The position numbers and the translations under genes are program-made. A model generated the notes under the pieces. It saw only the letters and a program-made list of their open reading frames with translations. It did not search any database and was not told the origin of the DNA. Positions 45,879 through 56,339 of a stretch of DNA of 64,000 nucleotides are shown piece after piece. Each line of letters opens with the position of its first letter. Position 1 is the first letter of the stretch. The DNA is from Jackrogersella multiformis. Lineage: Eukaryota > Ascomycota > Sordariomycetes > Xylariales > Hypoxylaceae. The stretch covers positions 1,860,001-1,924,000 of the forward strand of contig CADCXD010000002.1 of the NCBI GenBank assembly GCA_902806575.1, given 5' to 3'.

Positions 45879-46329
45879 TAGCCCATCTTTGTCACGGTAT
45901 ATGAGAAGATTTAGAACACATCTTACTGTAAACTGTACATAGGTACCCGATGGATCTATATGAGGCAAGAGATAAAAATTTCATAAAAAATTCTATACAT
46001 TAAGTACCATTATTTACTATTTTATAAATACCCCTTGAGATCTTTAACGTAAGAGTTAATGTAAGTGATGACCCATGTACGGATTCAGGTTGTACTTTCT
46101 GTTTTGGTAGAAGAGATGAAGGGAAGGGTGGAAGCCTGAAGGGGATGTTTTTAGGGATGTAGTTGACATCATAATGTGGTCCGAGCTTCAAATTTTCTTG
46201 GCTCTTTAACGGTCGTCGAACTTCTTAAGATTTGATTGCATCCATGTATTTTCATCCTTTTGTTACATTTTCGTCCCGCAAACAAATTCATCAAGCTATC
46301 AGCCAGGAAAACACATGTTCGACTAAATC
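45879..46329. other. Intergenic region, MAPEG gene to swc5
   Basis: 451 bases; the MAPEG 3' end and the swc5 promoter. No other feature seen. Confidence 0.6.
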
Positions 46330-46429
46330 ATGGCACAAGATCCTATTTTAGACGAGGAATACGCCTCTGACGAAGACTCCGACTTTGCGCCCGACGCGGC
46401 ACCATTACAAAATGATTCCGGGGCATCAG

Positions 46430-46460
<31 letters not shown>

Positions 46461-47352
46461 TGAAGTTCAACTGGTCGAGGTGCCGAACAAAAAACGCAGT
46501 GCCGATGTAGATGTCGGCGACGACTTCGGAAACTCGGGCGACGAAGCGATAATACAGAAAGGGAAGAAGCGGCAAAAGAAAGGAAAAAGAAAAGATGCCG
46601 ACGTCGACGACGATGAAGGCGGCGAGGGTGGACTCATCAAGACCCGGAGCATGCGAGCAGTCGAGAAGTCGGAGAAGAAGTCGCTCGCATCTATGGGCCC
46701 AGTCACAATCGATGTAGACGACTTATGGACTAAGATGACGGCTAGTCCACTGATACCCTCCAAGATAGACGCGGAAACGGAGAAGGAGAATCAACGGCCG
46801 ATTCAAGGAAATGGTGCGGATGGCCAGCCCAAGGGTACAAGAGATAAATTGCAAATAAAGGAGCCCGACAAAGACGACCCGTCGGCGATGATCAAGATTA
46901 AGCGCACCTACAACTTTGCCGGAAAAGTGCATACAGAAGAGAAACTAGTACCTCGAGATTCGGCGGAAGCGAAACTATACCTCGCGTCTCAAGACCCCAA
47001 ATTGGTCCAGGATACGGAAGCGGAAGACGGCCAACCTAGGCGCAAACCTCGATTGGCTTTCCGATCGATATTCGAGCCTGTGATAGAAGGCTTATCACAG
47101 CGCGCAGATCTAAATCTCGGCATGAATGCAAGGCTGCAATTACGTGAACAGGCGAAGGCCAAGAAACTGAATGTGGTGGAGAAGAGTCGCATGGACTGGG
47201 CCGGATTCGTCGATAAGGAGGGCATCAAAGATGAACTCGAATTGGCAGGCAAGTCCAAGGAGTCTTATGTCAACAGACAAGACTTCTTAGAACGCGTTGC
47301 GGCAAACAGAGATGAAGAGGCGAGGAGAGCTAGGGTTGTTGGACGTGCTTGA
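46330..47352 (+). CDS. swc5: SWR1 complex subunit Swc5 (BCNT domain)
   Basis: One exon, 340 residues. The N-terminal half is strongly acidic, with a run of ten aspartates encoded by a GAC repeat (about 46432-46461). It is followed by Lys-rich patches (KKRQKKGKRK). The C-terminal about 80 residues form the BCNT domain, with the hallmark SRMDWAGFVDKEGIKDELE. MIKIKRTYNFAGKVHTEEKL is also typical. Swc5 is needed for exchange of H2A for H2A.Z by the SWR1 remodeller in the nucleus; its acidic part contacts histones. The length fits fungal orthologs (about 300-350 residues). The triplet repeat may vary between strains. Confidence 0.95.
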
Positions 47353-48270
47353 GAGAGCTGAGGAACATGAGTATAGTTTCATCTCCTTGAGCTACCCCAA
47401 TTCTGTGATCCTACCAAGCAGCCCAATGGAACCTAGCAACGGTGGACGGGAAAGAGAAGTCGAATAGAGGCCGTCACTGATCGTACGCGCGATGATTTTA
47501 CCGCTACTTGAGATCCCTATGGGTGCGAGAATAGAGCTCGTGTGCCTGATTTATTGTGGTACCTGGGTCGAGTTGAGCACGAGTATCGAATATTCACGTA
47601 AGAGCTTGCTACGATCAGTTCCTCACTCCTGGGTTCGTTCTTGGGGACTCGCCTACAACATGTCGCTTTACTAATGCTATATTGGAAAGCTTAGTAGACG
47701 GTAGTAGCTAAGAAATGCGTCCTTGGTAGGCTGCTACGTACTTTGGTAATTATACTATGGCAACGCAGGATGTAGCATCGTATGATCCTCTGGATAATTA
47801 GCTCTTCTAAGTGACCATGGATATTCACCTAAATATCAAGTCTACATTATTGCGACAATGAATTATTGCGCGATCGAAACTATATCCTCAGGCACATCGA
47901 TACTGCTAATGATTGACTGATGTACTGTTTATAATAGAATACCGTTCACATGACAGTCTTGGATGTGAGAAGAGATCAAATCACATCATAGAGAGACGAC
48001 TGATGGATTGGGCCTGGATCTTACGCTCTAAGCTACCCCTGTAAATTCAAATGTGCGCTAGTCAGATCTTAGATGAGTACTTAGGTACCTACCTAGGTAG
48101 CCTTAATGGGGCCCATAGTTTATACACACTAATATAGGCGAACCCCACTGTGACAGTGGGACGAAGCTCTGCCCCTCCAACCTTCAACCTCCAACCTGAA
48201 CGACAACAACTTCAACTTTTCAACTTTACCACGACGCACCCAACCAACACAAGATACCAAACAGCTGACC
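47353..48270. promoter_or_regulatory. Intergenic region upstream of tip41
   Basis: 918 bases with no gene. A GGTACCTACCTAGGTAGCC palindrome lies near 48083. Pyrimidine-rich CCTYCAA heptamers lie at 48174-48196, about 80-95 bases before the tip41 start. Confidence 0.55.
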
Positions 48271-49442
48271 ATGGCAGCACACATAACCTCCCCCAACGAG
48301 CCGTTCCCGCGGCCCGACCACCTCGAGCAAGCCACGACATCCCACCGGCAGGGCAACTTCGTCATCTCGTCGCGCAAGCTGCCCATCTCGAAAGCCGGGC
48401 CCATCGACGCCATGGAGCGGTCCCTGGGCATCCCGGTTCCGGAGATGATATTCGGAGACAACGTGGTCGCGATAAGGCACGGGCCCACGGGCTGGGGCAT
48501 AGAGTTCAACGCGTACGACGCCCTGGATGCCGTCGACAAGACCGATAAGCACATGCTGAAGGTCGCCTACGCGAAGAGCTGGTCCGCGAGCCGCGAGCAG
48601 ACGAGCGCCGGCATCAAGGACGTGGTTAAGCCGTACGATTGGAGTTATAGTACGACGTATAAGGGCACTATCTCGTCGGCGGCGCCGTCTTCTCGTTTTC
48701 CTCCGCCGCCGCCTCCCCTTCGTGCCCCTACCACTATTACCCCCGGAACCCCAGCTCCGACTGCAGAGACAGCTACGACAATAAACACCAAGGACAACAA
48801 CGGGGACGCGAGTAACGAGGCAAAATCAACGAGCGAAGAAGAAAATAACGAAGCGAAGAAGCTAGCCTTCGCGCCCACGACCAAACCCATCCCGATCGAG
48901 CTCCTCAAGCGGCGGGACCCGATCCTGTTCTTCGACGAGGTGATGCTGTACGAGAGCGAGCTAGACGACAACGGCATCAGCGTGCTCAGCGCCAAGGTGC
49001 GCGTCCACGAGCAGCGCATGCTGCTGCTGACCCGCCTCTTCATGCGCCTCGATAACGTCCTCGTGCGCGTCCGCGACACCCGCGTCTACGTCGACTTCGC
49101 CGCCGAGGAGGTCACGCGCGAGTACACCGTCAAGGAGTCCGAGTTCGGGGACGTCAAGAGGGTGAGTGCCTACCTCTCGTTTTCGTTTCGGTCGTTTCTT
49201 TTTCTTCTTCAAATTTATTGTTTCTATTTTTTTATTTTACACTTTATATTTATTTATCTTCTTCGCGCCTTAATCCTCAAGACGGATAATGCTGACTTGA
49301 TCTTCGCGCCGTGATATAGAAACTCCTCATGACGGGACTGGTGCCCGATGCCGTGACGATAGCAATGCGCGACGCCAACAAGATCGCCGATTTACTCGCC
49401 ACCGTCGAACAGACCCTAGAGAGCGTCTCGTTGAAATTATGA
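48271..49442 (+). CDS. tip41: TIP41-like TOR signalling protein
   Basis: Two exons, 48271-49161 and 49320-49442, encode 337 residues. The family blocks are in order: SSRKLPISKAGPIDAMERSL (N-terminal), PEMIFGDNVVAI, YDWSYSTTYKGT, then after a low-complexity Pro/Thr/Glu insert of about 60 residues, PIPIELLKRRDPILFFDEV, LYESELDDNGIS and VRVRDTRVYVDF. The intron (GTGAGT...TATAG) joins VKR to KLLMTGLVPDAV. Yeast Tip41 binds the PP2A-associated protein Tap42 and acts downstream of TORC1. The low-complexity insert is the main difference from shorter orthologs. Function is well supported by the family. Confidence 0.95.
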
Positions 49443-50022
49443 AAAGGACGCAAGATAGAGAGTATCGAGATGTATTCCTTTCCAGTAAGGATTCTCTAGA
49501 ATGGAGAATACCTGGCAGTTGCGGGTAGTGTAAGAGTAGGGGCTGGCCAACTGGCTGGCCGGTTTACGAGTTCTAAGATAGGGGTACCTACGTATGCATG
49601 GACTGGCGTTCGACAGGAGGGTATGGCCAGAACCTAGCTAGGTCTTGACAGCTTCGTGTTTGCGGGTGGATGGTCTAGTACATGGATTCAAGGTTCCACA
49701 GGAAAGACCGCGCAATGGAAAAACCTGGCGTGCATAGCAAAACGCTGCGAGCAGCTTGGTATTTGATCGAGCTATTGAAATACTATCTCATCCAACGGGG
49801 ATGCCGTTCCCCACTGCCTAGTCCTCTTGGTAGTTTCCAGGCAGGAAGCCCAGCGGATTATGAAACGCGAGCGGCTCAGCAAGTAAAGCGTGCAGGTAAG
49901 GCACCGTGAATCATGAATAAGCAACACTCTTTTCGCGCCCCCGATTCCCATCCCCATCCCCTCTCCGAATTTCCCCATACCGCCCCCTGAAAGCTAAGCT
50001 CCGGTAACGGCCGATCCCCAAC
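49443..50022. other. Convergent 3' region
   Basis: 580 bases between converging stops. A short ORF at 49682-49909 has no domain and I do not call it. Confidence 0.6.
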
Positions 50023-51822
50023 TCAGCGGGCGTCCCGCGGGGAACTACTCTGCGTCATCTCTTCGTAGTCGAGCTGCCACTTGTCCACCTCCTGGAACTT
50101 GCGCGCTGCGGTCTTGAGCTCCTCTCCTATCCTTACGACCATAGCCTGGCTGCTCTCGTCGTCGCCTCCCGTGGGGCTCAAAATGCCCTCGTCGCCTTCT
50201 TCCGCGTCGCCGTCCTCCTCCTCGCCCTGGTTATCTTTATCCGAGGTCCGGCCGTACGTTACCGTGGTGCGTCTATTCGCGGTGGGAGTCTGCTTGGCCT
50301 TGCCGCGCGAGGCCGGCCGCCTTTGAGCGGCATTCTGGTTTCTGGGATTGCCCGCCCGGGATGCTGGTCGTCGGCGCGCGCGCACGTCGAGGTGGGAGAG
50401 CTCGTCGTCGTCGTCCCCTAGGCCAGAGAGATCCACTTCGGCTTCCGAGTCGGAGTCGGCTCTAGCGTTCCTGCGGCGCCTGCGCGGTAGTAGTCCCGCC
50501 AGATCCGCGGTCGTGACTTTCGTCTCCTGCTGGGAAGTTGCGGCTCTGCGCTTGGTCTTCGCGGCTTGTCTCGGTGGCGAAGAAGGCTCGTGGTAGTTTG
50601 GGGAGTACGTGAGGGACGGCGGTGATGATATGTCAGAGACGTCGTCGTTGGGGACTGGAGTCTTCTGGAGCGCCGAGGCAGGGCGTCTTAGGCGGCCCTT
50701 TGCCAAGGATTGAAGGGGCGGCCAGATTTCCGAGTGTCCCGCGGAGGAACCGCTGCTTAAGGGAGGAGCCATGAGCTCCTCGTCCATGATAGGTGTCACT
50801 GGCCTGCTGCTTTGTTGTCGAGCCGGAGGAGTGGACGGCGGAGACGAAAGATCTGATTCTGATCGCTGTACTACTGCCTCCTCGATAGGTTCGTTCTCAT
50901 CGAATGGAGAGGAGCGAGTACGGCGTTCATGACCCTCAGAGGACTTTCGCTTGCGGGGATTTATACGCGGCGAAGCTTGCGGTGATGTTTGGCCGACATC
51001 AGCCTCGGTTGCGGCGTCCCCGGAACGTCTAGTAGAGCGCTTAAGAGGGGTTGATTCGGCCTCAGGCGCAAATGCGTCTTGTTCACCTAGTTCCTCTTCA
51101 TCCTCTGGCTCGGATTCCGGTTCGGGCTCGAGCTCCATTCTCTGAGGGCGTGGCTTTTGCGCTGTGCTAAGGATACTAGGCTCCCGCGCCCTTCTCTTGA
51201 ATAGACCAATATTGAAAGTTGAACTAACACCAGGCGTATTGGGACCTGTTCGACTGCTTGGTCGGATGTAGCCATCTTCCCTACTTAGAAAGCTTCCCGC
51301 GCGAGGCCGCCGCTTGAATAGGCTAGTAGACATAGAAGACGTTTCGGCTGATCGTTGCGCGCTTGCCGGGCCAGCAGTATCAAACGTAGTATTCAAATCA
51401 TCAAACTCGTCATCGTCCAGGTCTAGTCCTGATATATCCGCCATCCTCCTATGCTGTGGGGTCCCAGCAACTTTGCGCCCAAGTTCAATTGAGGAATCTG
51501 ACTGCTCGATGGCCTCATCTACTTGGTCGCCGGACATGGAAGTTATATTTTCTAGTCGGTCTATGGCAGAATCGCGTCGCTGTCTCGCAGCCTCTATTGC
51601 CCTCGTCTGTTGTTGTTTAGATGCCGAGTGCGCGTGTGTGATGGAATATGCATCGCGCGTTGATTTTTGCGCTAGTTTTGCCCTTTCTTTCTCGCGGTCG
51701 CTCACATCGTAAATATCAGAGCTTGGATTCGCAGGTTGTTGGGGTGCCGCGGCGGGTTCAGGATTTATCACTTTTGCGACTGTCCTGGTCGACGCGACGC
51801 GATTCCTCTTAGGCCGCGGCAT
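50023..51822 (-). CDS. Unknown basic/acidic nuclear-type protein, 599 aa
   Basis: One exon. The N-terminus has basic MPRPKRNRVASTRTVAKV, then YDVSDREKERAKLAQKS and a short coiled-coil-like part (residues 60-95). A motif occurs twice: LFKRRPRAGSFLS (168-180) and LFKRRAREPSILS (207-219). Between them is REDGYIRPSSRTGPNTPG. The rest is Ser/Pro-rich and acidic, with Arg-rich AT-hook-like patches (RRRRRNARA, RRRPASRAG), ending in a KFQEVDKWQLDYEEM helix. I do not recognise the family with confidence. Chromatin or kinetochore proteins of ascomycetes can look like this, but that is only a guess. Intact over 1.8 kb without stops, so it is a real gene. Confidence 0.8.
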   Translation of the reverse strand: MPRPKRNRVASTRTVAKVINPEPAAAPQQPANPSSDIYDVSDREKERAKLAQKSTRDAYSITHAHSASKQQQTRAIEAARQRRDSAIDRLENITSMSGDQVDEAIEQSDSSIELGRKVAGTPQHRRMADISGLDLDDDEFDDLNTTFDTAGPASAQRSAETSSMSTSLFKRRPRAGSFLSREDGYIRPSSRTGPNTPGVSSTFNIGLFKRRAREPSILSTAQKPRPQRMELEPEPESEPEDEEELGEQDAFAPEAESTPLKRSTRRSGDAATEADVGQTSPQASPRINPRKRKSSEGHERRTRSSPFDENEPIEEAVVQRSESDLSSPPSTPPARQQSSRPVTPIMDEELMAPPLSSGSSAGHSEIWPPLQSLAKGRLRRPASALQKTPVPNDDVSDISSPPSLTYSPNYHEPSSPPRQAAKTKRRAATSQQETKVTTADLAGLLPRRRRRNARADSDSEAEVDLSGLGDDDDELSHLDVRARRRPASRAGNPRNQNAAQRRPASRGKAKQTPTANRRTTVTYGRTSDKDNQGEEEDGDAEEGDEGILSPTGGDDESSQAMVVRIGEELKTAARKFQEVDKWQLDYEEMTQSSSPRDAR

Positions 51823-51957
51823 GGCTGGATTCTAGTTGATGATTGCGGCGGTGTGGTATGCGATTTGTTGAGTAATAAATATTTTCCGATCTGTTACCGC
51901 ATGGCAGGGATGGATGGTAATGACACGATAAGGGGATTGAGAAATTTTTGTTATGAG

Positions 51958-52002
51958 AGATTGGAAGTTGGAAGTTGGAGGTTGAAGGTTGAAGGTTGGA
52001 GG
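51958..52002 (-). repeat. CCTTCAA/CCTCCAA heptamer array
   Basis: Tandem TTGGAAG, TTGGAGG and TTGAAGG units, read on the minus strand as CTTCCAA, CCTCCAA and CCTTCAA. They lie 136-180 bases before the start of the 599-aa gene. 51986-52002 is the exact complement of 48174-48190 upstream of tip41. Confidence 0.85.
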
Positions 52003-52551
52003 ATAAAAGATGAAGGATGTGAGTGGGAGGAGAAAAAGTGGGGGCGAACAAGCTTGCTTGACGCGTCGAAGCGTGTAGGCGTGTTTTGGTGGGGCGAGAC
52101 GCGGTCCCACAAAACGGTTATGATAATGATACTATTCCACCCCTGAATCACAGCAAAACACCTCGATTTCGATCGACCGCGTAAAATAAAATCTTGAAGA
52201 AAAACGAGAATAAAAATCTGCGACGGAATCTGCAGCTCTCGGGCTTTCATACGTATCATTCATATCTACGACTAGGCGTGTGGTTGCGGAATAGCAAGCG
52301 GCTGAACCTGTAGGATTTTGCATGCCACCTTTAAACCACCTCTTTAACCGGCCACATAAAGTCGAACTTACGAGGAAATCGAGAATAAAATCACCAGTAG
52401 GATCTGCAGCTTTTGAAATGACGTATAATATAGTTTCATAGAGATATTTTTCATTTATATTAAGGACATGATAATAATAACGCGGAAAATCCGACGAAAA
52501 AAGATCTAGGACGGTATCTTTAAATATACCTCGAGTAGTAGGTACGCCCAG

Positions 52552-52791
52552 ATGCCAGGTTCACTTCACGTCTTAGACAAGATAATATCGACGCTAGCGG
52601 TTTACACCCTCTCAGGTATTGCCATGGTTAAGCGTATCTTGAATCATCCTTATTTAAAACCATCCTATTTAAATACTCCCTCGCGAGCGTGCCTCAGAAA
52701 CACAACCGGAGAAATTCCCCCCGAGGTTAGGAAATTTATCGAAAGCCCAGCAGGTCACGCAGCGGCTTCAGCGGCGTCACAGGTTGTATAA
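52552..52791 (+). CDS. Doubtful ORF, 79 aa
   Basis: Starts MPGSLHVLDKIISTLAVYTL and ends AAASAASQVV. No domain, isolated in repeat-rich DNA. It could be a fragment of an old mobile element or chance. Confidence 0.2.
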   Translation: MPGSLHVLDKIISTLAVYTLSGIAMVKRILNHPYLKPSYLNTPSRACLRNTTGEIPPEVRKFIESPAGHAAASAASQVV

Positions 52792-53055
52792 AGCGTTACC
52801 CGTTCGTTAAATTAGGTAGGTAAAAACGCAAATTAACTTTTTTACCCGTGTTTTAATTATTATCGAATCGATAATACCCGTATTTTGTTAATTAAAAAAA
52901 AGAACATATCCTCACATGAAATTAATGAGGTGACAGCTTAGAAATAGCCTTAATATAGCAGAACGGTAGGTACCTAGGTACTTATTTTAAAAAATCAGAA
53001 GAACCTTGGAAGAAAAGTTAGGTATGCGGTTAGTCGCCCGCTGTACCTTGTACCT

Positions 53056-53226
53056 TCCTTTAGGAGCCCAAAGGTAGGAAGAACCCAGAGGTAGGGAGGA
53101 ACCCAAAGGAAGGAACCCAAAGGAAGGACCCTAGAGGTAGGAGGCAAGCACCCAGAGGTAGGAAGGAATCAAGTACATACCTAGGTACCTTAGGAACAGG
53201 AAGGTAGGAACCTAAATATAGGAAGG
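53056..53226. repeat. Degenerate purine-rich minisatellite
   Basis: Irregular repeats of AACCCAAAGGAAGG and CCCAGAGGTAGGA types, about 13-20 bases each, interrupted by one CATACCTAGGTACC palindrome near 53178. Confidence 0.8.
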
Positions 53227-53401
53227 AGTTACTGGGAGGGCAGTTTCCTTTACGACGCGTTGTGCAGGTTAACGTCTTGCATGTTCTCTTTTACCTACCT
53301 CTATTTAATAATCCCTTCCCACCTAACCAAAAAAATCTTCTTCTTTCTCTTTTACATCTAACAAGAATTCCTTCACCCACACTTATTATAAATCTGAATT
53401 A

Positions 53402-54151
53402 AGATATTTATGATGACGGGTAAGAGAGAAGAATAGAAAGGAGGCCACGATGACCGTAAAGCTAAAGCTTTGGTCGGCATTGGCTTTTATTTGATAAAAT
53501 CTTGCGTATCCTTTGGTAAAGCTGGAGGCGTAGTTGTAGGAAGCTTGAAGAGATCTAAGAAAAGTGCTTTCGATATTATGGAGGATTGCCTAACTAAGAT
53601 TTATATATATTTTTTGGTGATGTTAATAATAACGATAAATAAGAAGGTGATACCCCCTTTCTTTGCGTTGTAATAAAAAGAACCAGCTAACGTAGTCGTT
53701 CTTGAAGAAGCGTAAGCTCTTCTACGACGAAGATGACAATAAGGTAGAAGACGATAATCCATCGCTCCCTTGCCGACGAACAAGTCAGGATAAGCCAAAG
53801 CTCTTGAAGAAGCAGGCGGTCTCGAGGAAACGTCAGAAACGCGTACGCTCCGACGAGGATGAGGACAACGACCGCAGCCCCGACGCCGCCCCCGATGTCG
53901 CCACTGATGTGATCTTTGACATATCTGTCGACTCCGATAGTGGCGACTCAGAATTAGATGCATCGCCAATGGCGATACAGAAAGAGATAAAGAAGGTGGT
54001 AGCTAAAGTTCAACGCCGGGTGAAAAGAACCATAAGATGGATGAAAGCAAATAAGCCTCCGGTAGACCGACTAGGTTTCATTGCGATGCTTCCGCAATTC
54101 GACATGGAAGAAGTCACCCTAGAACTTGTGGACAACGTCACGAACCGATAG
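53402..54151 (+). CDS. Hypothetical protein or gene remnant
   Basis: The best frame is 53702-54151 (149 residues): MKKRKLFYDEDDNKVEDDNP, basic patches (KKQAVSRKRQKRVR), an acidic stretch (DEDEDNDRSPD, DSDSGDSELD), then a helix-like KEIKKVVAKVQRRVKRTIRW and an end DRLGFIAMLPQFDMEEVTLE. An upstream open frame, about 53458-53595 (ALVGIGFYLIKSCVSFGKAG), may be a first exon, but I could not fix a splice join. Codon use here is normal, unlike the AT-rich DNA that starts just downstream. No family recognised. It could be a lineage-specific gene or part of a mobile element. Confidence 0.35.
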
Positions 54152-56339
54152 TATAATAACCTAGCCAAACCTTACCACATGGGGTTAGCTAGGGGAGAGG
54201 ATGGATCCGCAAAAATCCTGGACCGGGCAAAACGAGAGGCCTTCTTATCCTTCTACCAGATGTTCCCTTAATATATAGAGAGTATATATATATATATATA
54301 TATATATACATACCTAAGGAGTTTATAAGCCCGAGATATTAGCTTTAGTACGATAATAATAAGAATATGCTTATCATTTTAGAGGACGGAATAAAAATAC
54401 GTAACCTGTTCCCGTTTAAGGGATTTTTAAAAGTTTTAAAGCCCCTTGTATTATATAAAAAATAGTTAAAAAACTTGAAGCTTTTAATTATTTATTTATA
54501 ATATGTTAATATTTTACGTATGGGCGATAGGCGGCTATGGAAAGTAGCTAGTAAATAATTATAACTTAGAAAGTAAGTTTTTTATTGTTTAGTAAGAGGT
54601 GATCTAAAAAAACGCTGGCGTTAATATAAGTATCCTCGATTTTTTCCCTTAAGTTAAAGGATTGTTTAACTTTTATCTTAGACGTTATTATAAGCTATTC
54701 GATTAAATCCGCGATTTTATTACCGAGAGGATAAGTTATAAAATAAATAATTTATCGAGGTATAAAAGCAATCACAATTTACACTTTATTAAAACCACCA
54801 ATTTAATTATGTTTATATATACTTTAAACAACTTAAGCAATTACGGAAGCCTAATATATAATATTCCCACTTAAACCGTTTTAACGTTAAAACTCTTATT
54901 AAAGAATGGTAAGGATTATCTGTCCGGTAAATAATTTGTTAAAGCACAAAAAGTAGCTATAAAATTATTAAGGTATAAGTTAAGCTAACCAAGAAAAAAG
55001 GAGAGGTTCGTGCAGCTTAGATGTTAGGATTTCCCAATCCCGCGCCTCGCCAACCTCCAGTTAATGTCTTACCGACTAATAACGCATGGGCTGCTCGTGG
55101 ATACGAATGGGAAATGCCAAAAGCTGCCGCCGGCATGTCTACGGCCAAGAGACCTACTCCTATGAGCAAGTTCCCCTAACTCTCTTCGAAGAGTAGCGAT
55201 CAGAACGACTAGCCTACAAAGAGAGACTTACGAGTGCGAATCCGCCCTAGTATTCGGGCAGACGCAGCCTCGGGATAACAGCAACGGCTAAAGCAAGCAA
55301 GGCAATAAATCATTAGCTACGTCATCTATATTAGTTGATAGTTTTGACTCGTGAATGGGATTTAATTCTTATTCGTGACCCCGACCCTTTTATCACTAAT
55401 ATGTCCTTACCTGACTAAACTTATGATGTTAAATTCATTTATGCCTGCTACTGTCGGCTGGCTTTATCAAGCAAAAGCCTTCATTAATAATTACCTCTTT
55501 AAAGTAAACCATAAATATAGGCTCGGTGTAATTAATGGGACTTTACCATTTTAAATAAGTTTATTTTATATATTTTTTAAACTTAACTTATGTTTGCTTT
55601 ATTTAAATATGTATGTAAGTATAAAAAAATACTTAATATTTAACTGTTCCAAGGTTTTCTTACCAGTCAAATTAGCCTTACAAAGGCAGGCGCATCCCAT
55701 CCCGTTAAATTAAATCTGATTGGTTAAAAAAGCTTAAAACATTCCGAATTAGGAAAGAAAGAATTATAGTGGGCTACTGTACCGCGCTACGTACAGTGGG
55801 CCACTATACCAGCTCTAGATACCTAGGTGTATTAAAGCCGCTAAACTTAAAACATCGCGTTATGATAAATCTCGAGCCATCCACCAGAACCGCAGGGGAT
55901 AACTTCAACCTGGCGGCCCCATTTATGACATAAGGGGACGAAATAATTGAAGATCCAAAGAATTCTCTGAATATTTGAAATAGGTAGCTATCATTACAGT
56001 TTAAACTAACGTCCCTTCTTTAGCATAGCTGTTACGTCAGCTCTATAACATCACTAATAGCATCCTATCATTGCCCTCTTGGATCTGGTTATCCACATAT
56101 TGGATTGCCCAACATCTGCCCCCTTTCGAAAGGATTTTAACGTCCTCGTTGAATCTAATGAAAAGAAAATTAATTATCTAATATCTTCGGATCTTAAGCG
56201 GGGGGGTATCCTTATTATTAGATGATGACGATCTGTTTCTCTTAGAGTGCACAGAATTATCGTTAGATGTCATACGGATAGGCTTTACAAAGCAAAGTAT
56301 GATCAATATATGTAAGCTGGTGAATATAAGATGTGTTAG
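54152..56339. other. Mixed AT-rich border of the RIP tract
   Basis: A (TA)n run at about 54283-54308 is followed by AT-rich DNA to 55010. A normal-composition island follows at 55021-55340, then moderately AT-rich DNA. A 16-base unit beginning AGTGGGC occurs twice, at 55768 and 55795, with two differences. No firm gene. Confidence 0.6.
55021..55179 (+). other. Short ORF in a normal-composition island
   Basis: 52 codons, MLGFPNPAPRQPPVNVLPTN to a TAA at 55177. Proline-rich start and ordinary codon use inside AT-rich surroundings. It may be an unmutated scrap of a gene or mobile element; no domain is recognisable. Confidence 0.3.

Larger units (their letters stand above)
51823..53401. other. 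Transition zone with repeats
   Basis: This holds the promoter of the 599-aa gene with TTGRAGG heptamers (51958-52002). AT-rich DNA with isolated short ORFs follows. A 79-residue ORF at 52552-52791 is open but featureless. A purine-rich minisatellite lies at 53056-53226. Confidence 0.55.
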
